Origin: Mesaphorura yosii
Taxonomy: Eukaryota > Arthropoda > Collembola > Poduromorpha > Tullbergiidae
NCBI GenBank assembly: GCA_009869945.1
Contig: WIXG01000782.1
Span: 1-22,075 of the forward strand
DNA length: 22,075 nt
Direction of reading: 5' to 3'
The notes under the pieces: model-generated
Told to the model about the DNA's origin: nothing
Database searches by the model: none
What the model saw: the letters and a program-made list of their open reading frames with translations, nothing else
Program-made: the position numbers and the translations under genes
In this document: positions 17,231-22,075 of the stretch, in pieces
Layout of the letters: each line of letters opens with the position of its first letter
Numbering within the stretch: the first letter of the stretch is position 1

Positions 17231-18739
17231 TTAATGTTGTTTCAGCTGGTAAACAATTATGGCGTACGTGACAATGGCACTGGTGGCCTGTAATTACAAA
17301 AGTAATTAGTGATTGCAGAGAGATAAGTGCACAAGAAATAAGAAACCAGTCTCACCTTTCCGATAAACCCGTAAGTAATCGGCACCAGCCCTTTGGGAGA
17401 GACACTGACTCGATGTCTACTCAATTCGTTAACCAGCACCGTCAACTGGGTGCAAGTCATCTGCCGGCGGTTCTCCTCGTGATGAATCCAGGCAAATACA
17501 GCACACTCCAGTGCGTTAGTGGCCCAGGCCACGAGGCACCAGAATACGATCTGAGCAGATAGGAAGCACAGGTACCGTGCCTTGACGAACCAGTCCTGAT
17601 CGGCTCCTACGAGTTCATTCACTTGAAAGGCGTAGTACGTCATCTCAAGCCAGGAGGCGATGATGATGGATTCTCCAATCTGAGTTATCCTGCCGGCGAT
17701 CGTTTGAACTTCGTCGAAAGATCGTAGCAGGGCTTTGACGTTGACACGACTACTTTGACCATTGCTGTCACCGTCTCCGTTGGCGTATTCTCCTTTCAGG
17801 AACCGAGCAAACTTGGTACATATGCTGGCGTATGTGAGCCCCAACATCATGATGATAAGATCAGCGTAGAAGGACGCAAGCTGATTCCAGAATTGGATGC
17901 ATATTTGGATGAAACTAAGAAAGTAGTCGACCCATTCTAATTGGGGCTCGGTCGTTGTCGGCAAGAAAACCATGACTTTCGTAAATTGGGCGGTGCGATT
18001 CACCAAATTAATCGGACTCCACTCTCGTATGGGTAGGAGCCGATGGCCGACGAAAACGCAGATAACAGCCAAGAATGCGTAGAGCAGGCACAAGATTGTA
18101 GCCAGCGAACGTAGTTTCAAACGCTCCTTTGCTGAACCCGCTGAATTTGGAACATCAACCTGTTGTGCATGTCGGTCGATATGCTGGAAAAGGGCAAGAA
18201 ACGAGCCAGAATTTTGCCTGAATGAGAGGAAGAAAATGCATTTGTGCATGAGAGTGAATCCGATTGTCTCCAAAAACGAGAGAAGGGAAGGGGTGATCAT
18301 GTTCGTGTGCTGTCCACCCGTTCGCGAATAGTTGAGATACGCATACAGGGCCAGAAAATTTGTAATGACTGTTATTATCTGCAAATCAGCCAAGTCAAGT
18401 CAGTGATAGTCTTCATCCACGCGACGCGCATTTTCTAGCATCCATCTTGGTTTACCTTACCTTCTGGGTCACTGTCGTCTGTACCGTGTACTCAAATGTA
18501 GAAGAACGGACTTCCTTGGGTTCGGACGGATCAGATTCAGAAATCTCCAACTTGGCAATTTTATACGGCAGCAGCCGAAGAAAATACGCAAAGCGCAAGT
18601 ACTGTGCACAAAACTCCAGAACAGGCGATGGCGCGGAATTCGGATTTGATCGTGTGACTAGAAAGTCTGGGCGAGTTTCCAGCTCTTTCTGGACAAACTC
18701 CTGGAAAATGTGCCTGACTTGATTCTTCCGTTCGTCCAT
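17231..18739 (-). CDS. Gustatory receptor-like seven-TM protein (GR cluster member 1)
   Basis: Three exons: 18739-18461 (93 codons), 18378-17356 (341 codons) and 17287-17231 (18 codons plus stop), all phase 0. The product is 452 aa. The last exon encodes ATSAIVTYAIIVYQLKQH, containing TY-x5-Q, the C-terminal signature of arthropod gustatory receptors (TYhhhhhQF, here with L for F). It is preceded by the usual short hydrophobic block (PITYGFIGK). Multiple TM segments fill exon 2 (for example LATILCLLYAFLAVICVFVG and AQIVFWCLVAW). The ATG sits two bases after a CTGCAG acceptor, implying a 5' UTR intron. The second GR at 20520-19123 shares intron positions and the NYSRT, EWSP and QFxNQLxSFY motifs. 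Insect GRs form ligand-gated cation channels in chemosensory dendrites; the ligand cannot be predicted. Confidence 0.85.
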
Positions 18740-19122
18740 CACTGCAGGATAATTTCCAAGCTGCTATTTAGACGATGGCAATTGGGCAGATAACTTCCAA
18801 CTCAAAAAGAACAAGCACAAAGCGGCAAAAAGAAATTTCACAGTTAAGCTCTTAACATCTGCGTCTCTAGTTGAATTGTATCCTGGGCTGGTTACATCAT
18901 TTGCAATTGCAGGCCCATTTCACTTTCAGAGATTCGACAAGTGTGTCCACCACCGAATTAAGCCGAATTTTCCAAGTTGCGGACCGCACCCAAATCAATC
19001 AACTTAATTGGACAGTAATTTCAGAATGTAATTGTAATTTCGACCAACAAAGAAGCAATACAATAAATTACTTGATATCTTGATTACTTGAGAGTGTTTC
19101 TTCGCCGCTGCCTCGTCCAAAT
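18740..19122. other. Intergenic gap between the two intact receptors
   Basis: About 380 bases of AT-rich sequence holding the upstream region and presumed non-coding first exon of the 18739 receptor, and the 3' UTR of the 19123 receptor. Only short frames; nothing else recognised. Confidence 0.4.
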
Positions 19123-20520
19123 CTATTTTCTCAACTGAAGGACGACGATTGCGTAAGTCAGAATGACGCTCACAGCCTGCAAATTGAACAAAGAGTGCCT
19201 ACTTAGCCCCAAAATTCCATAATTCAGTGACAGTAACAATACCGTTCCGATAAGTCCGTATGTAATCGTGACCACGCCCATCGCTGACAGCCCAGCTCGG
19301 TGGTTGTTAATTTGGTTAATGAGAACCACCCATTGCCCACCCTCCGGTGGTCGGGGCCACGCCTCCGCCTTCCGAATCCACTCCAGCAGCGCCCTCTCGA
19401 GACGGTGGGTGCCCCAAGCAGCCGCGAACAAGAACGAGAATAGAGCCCAGACAAAAAACATGTATCTTAGTTCAACGAGCCAACCTCCGTCCTCAAACAC
19501 TTCAGTAATGAAGACTGTGTAGTAAATCTCCTCCAGCAGGTAGCCCCCAAACAAAATTCCCGCGACGTCGTTAATCCTGTCGGTAATCACGAGCAAGTCG
19601 GTGTATCCTTGGATAATCCTTGCCTTAGCATCTCGGCCGCCACCTTGGCCTTCTGTTTCTGTTTCTGCTTCAACACGTCTCGCAAAGCCGGCGCACAGCC
19701 ACGCGTACGTGCACGCGATCATGTGCAGGCCCAGCTGGGTGTAGAATGACGAGAGCTGATTGTAAAACTGGATCACGATTTGGACCAATGAGAAGGCAGG
19801 GTCGAACCAGAGCCAGGGGTCATCAGAACAAGGATCCATGAATAGCATGAACTTCGTGAAGCTGGCCGTGGTGTTCATAAACGCGGCTGGACTCCATTCT
19901 GTAGTGCGCATGATTCGATGCCCGAAAACTGTGCAGAGGGCCGCCATGAGAAGGTACGTCGAACACAGTGCCACTGCCAAGCCCCGAATTCGACGGGCGT
20001 GCTCGTTCCACGCGGTCTGGCGTATATTCGTGTCCGTAGCTGGCATTCGGTCATGAATTTCCTGAAATATGTTCAAGAAACCTGCTCGCCTTCGCCAGAG
20101 CACAGCGAAAAACGCGGCTTTGTCGAAAAGGGTGGGGACATTGTACGAGTGAGACTCCACGAAGATGAAAGAGGTCCGGGAGTACGAAAAGTACGCGTAC
20201 ATAGCCAGGCTTTGGGTAATTGCAGTCGTAACCTGACAAAGACAAATCGCCGCAGATCGCAGTTGGTTAATTAATTTCCCCAAAAAAGATATGCTTCGCT
20301 AAGAAAGTAGCCTCAGCCTCAATCTCACCTTATGCAATTTGGTCGTGTGGACCAAAAACTCATCTCCTGACGCAGACATCACGATTTTGTATGGGAATAA
20401 ATGCAGGTGGTATCCGAACCTGAAGAACTGCGTGAGAAACTCCAAAGCACCTGCAGCGTGAGTCTCCGTTTTGCCTTCCTCGCCCGCCCGCGGCTGCTTA
20501 TCCGGCGTGCCTTTGTCCAT
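19123..20520 (-). CDS. Gustatory receptor-like seven-TM protein (GR cluster member 2)
   Basis: Exons 20520-20329 (64 codons), 20232-19243 (330 codons) and 19176-19123 (17 codons plus stop), all phase 0, give 411 aa. The last exon reads AVSVILTYAIVVLQLRK, the TY-x5-Q signature. Exon 2 starts VTTAITQSLAMYAYFSYSRT, matching the exon-2 start of the neighbour (IITVITNFLALYAYLNYSRT), and ends SAMGVVTITYGLIGT. The N-terminus is about 30 residues shorter than the neighbour's. Upstream, a donor (GTAAGA at 20619) and acceptor (TCTTAG at 20555) define a likely 65-base 5' UTR intron; the short ATG frame in the upstream exon does not join the coding frame. The final intron (19242-19177, 66 bases) has no stop in frame, so retention would insert 22 residues. 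Very similar to the partial gene at 22075-21540. Confidence 0.87.
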
Positions 20521-20876
20521 GTCGACGTCCAGCGAAGGTGATTCGAAAAATGACCTAAGACTTCATCGATGAGGTTGAAATGGTTTCCATTTCCACTCGG
20601 AGTTTTTGGTTTGTCTTACCGGCTTGACGAAATAACTCAAATGACACGACATTTCAGCCCATTTCTCAAATTTCACCAGCAATGCTTCTTTATTTATTCC
20701 GTCCAATTCTTACTTATACAATTTCGTGCGTTAAGCAAATGCTAATCTCCAAATATATATAATATTTAATGAAATGGCCTGATAACCGTAGTCAACATTG
20801 TGCCAGGCCCAGCCTGACAGGCTATTTGGCTATTTCACTAATTGGATACCCAGCGGCATTCATTTGGAACGATAAT
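20521..20876. other. 5' region of GR member 2 and spacer
   Basis: Contains the presumed 5' UTR exon and intron of the 20520 receptor (about 20555-20640), then AT-rich spacer up to the receptor relic. No TATA box with convincing spacing was identified. Confidence 0.4.
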
Positions 20877-21245
20877 TTAATTTTCCATCTGAACGACGAC
20901 GACGGCATAAGTGAGGATTACGACCGCCTACAAATAAAGCAATATGAAATACTATGGAAAATTGGCCACCCTAAACAGTAGGAGTGACACGTTCCGATAA
21001 GCCCATACGACCACGCTCATCACGGAAACCCCAACTCTGTGATTGCTAATCTGATTAATGAATCTTGTATAGAAATAAGTGCAAACTTGAATTATTAGTT
21101 AGGAAACTTTAAACGGGAGGCTCCGTCTTTCTGGTCGTGTCCGGAGCTCGTCTGTCCATGTCCATCCGAATAATTCGGGGAAGGACTTCATCCTTCATGA
21201 AGTTTGTGCCTGGTGTCTTCTCTGGCTGATTGGAGTCCAGCCTGT
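20877..21245 (-). pseudogene. Relic of a third gustatory receptor
   Basis: The last coding exon is intact at 20927-20877 (AVVILTYAVVVVQMEN plus stop, with a TTTGTAG acceptor). Upstream, 21059-20990 reads INQISNHRVGVSVM, as in the edge gene (INQISNHRVGLSAMG), but then loses frame through a small deletion before YGLIGT. Farther upstream (about 21190-21245) a short trace resembles the EWSP…TKFM region in the middle of exon 2. Most of exon 2 is missing between them. It lies between two same-strand receptors, so it is a decayed tandem copy. Confidence 0.68.
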
Positions 21246-21539
21246 TCTTTCAACATTGTGTGAAATTCTATCTTCTATTCCTCCTTCTAGTAAGTTTTCG
21301 ACTCCGAAATGCCAAACCAATTTTCTAAAAAAAATACTCATTTGTTCGTGTAAACGTATGATAATTTAATAATCACATTTCTTTCATCAAAACAAATTTA
21401 AATTAAGTTACATTAAGCATTTAATCAATTGGGAGTCATTGACATAAAAATTGCAAGCAGGCATATCTTGGCCAGGGTACACAGTCGAATCAATAAAAGC
21501 AGATGGATACCACCATAATTATCAATTCATTAACAAATT
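21246..21539. other. AT-rich spacer
   Basis: Spacer and presumed 3' UTR of the edge receptor on the - strand. No gene or relic recognised. Confidence 0.35.
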
Positions 21540-22075
21540 CTACTTTTTCATCTGATGGACGACGATTGCGTATGTTAGGATAACGCTCACCGCCTGTAAG
21601 TACAAACACCATGGGTATAACTCGATCAACCAAAATCTCCATAATTTACAAATATATAATTTACGTGGACACAATTTCCACATTTTGTATTACCGTTCCG
21701 ATAAGCCCGTACGTAATCGTGACAAAACCCATCGCTGACAGGCCGACTCTATGATTACTGATCTGGTTTATGATGACGGACAACTGCCCGCATTCCAGAT
21801 GCCCATTCACTCCGCCTCTCCCCTTATCAGTTTCCGTCAAACGAATCCACTCCTGTAAAGCCCTCTCAAGGCGATGCGTGCCCCAGGCCGACGGGAACAA
21901 GAACGAGAAGAGGCCCAACGCAAAGTAGACGTACCTCACTTGGAAGTGCCAACCGATGTCTTCGAATGCTTCCGTAATGTAGATTTCATAATAAATCTCT
22001 TCCAGCAAGTAGCTTCCAAATAGAACTCCTACTACTTTGTTAATTCGGTCGGTAATCGCTATCATGTCGTTGTAT
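21540..22075 (-). CDS. Gustatory receptor-like protein, cut by window edge (GR cluster member 3)
   Basis: Only the 3' part lies in the window: the end of exon 2 (22075-21694) and exon 3 (21593-21540), joined by a 100-base phase-0 intron (GTAATA ... TTACAG). It encodes NDMIAITDRINKVVGVLFG, YLLEEIYYEIYITEAFED and SAMGFVTITYGLIGT, followed by AVSVILTYAIVVHQMKK, the TY-x5-Q signature. It is closely similar to GR member 2 over the shared region, including WGTHRLERALQEWIR. Codon use and frame are clean, so it appears intact as far as seen. The start and first exon lie to the right of the window. Confidence 0.85.

Noticed and set aside
1..22075. Transposons, CRISPR arrays, tRNA or rRNA genes
   Set aside because: No terminal inverted repeats, transposase or reverse-transcriptase motifs, repeat-spacer arrays or tRNA-like cloverleaf sequences were recognised on reading both strands; a small or degenerate element could be missed by eye.

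Overview
The window looks like arthropod nuclear DNA. Coding exons are GC-rich, introns are short (about 50-120 bases) with GT-AG ends, and intergenic DNA is AT-rich. Gene content is typical of arthropods: gustatory-receptor-type chemoreceptors with the C-terminal TY-x5-Q signature, a CLIP-domain serine protease, a CYP2-clan-like cytochrome P450 and an insect-type nicotinic acetylcholine receptor alpha subunit. The compact multi-exon genes and divergent tandem receptors would suit a springtail or another non-insect arthropod, but that placement is a guess. There is no operon, mobile element, CRISPR array, tRNA or rRNA that I can see.

Left third (1-7700): a possible kelch-like coding edge (3-224); a two-exon multi-TM chemoreceptor-like gene on + (1208-2484); a CLIP serine protease on - (4441-2814) head-to-head with a two-exon P450 on + (5047-6694); a small secreted-peptide gene on + (7197-7349); and a broken fragment of a proline-iminopeptidase-like gene on - (7656-7390).

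Middle (7700-16100): a complete 14-exon nicotinic receptor alpha subunit on - (11221-8571) that contains 19-, 9- and 16-nt microexons; a frameshifted pseudogene of the 1208-2484 receptor type on - (13017 to about 11885); a candidate secreted protein on + (13523-13931); a small four-TM gene on - (14781-14179) with a good TATA box but an in-frame TGA; a diverged direct repeat (15222-15480); and a clear two-exon gene for an eight-cysteine secreted peptide (15627-15941) with TATA, initiator and poly(A) signal.

Right third (16500-22075): a tandem, same-strand gustatory-receptor cluster on -. It has two intact genes (18739-17231 and 20520-19123), one gene cut by the window edge (22075-21540), and two decayed copies between or beside them (16747-16565 and 21245-20877). 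This is the birth-and-death pattern usual for chemoreceptors.

The genes do not form one pathway. Chemosensation (the receptors), xenobiotic or hormone oxidation (P450), immune proteolysis (CLIP protease) and secreted peptides are simply neighbours. I found no convincing new multi-gene system. The items most worth a second look are the microexons, the TGA-interrupted four-TM gene, the eight-cysteine peptide, the iminopeptidase fragment and the receptor relics. All splice models were read by eye from GT/AG sites, frame and family conservation.
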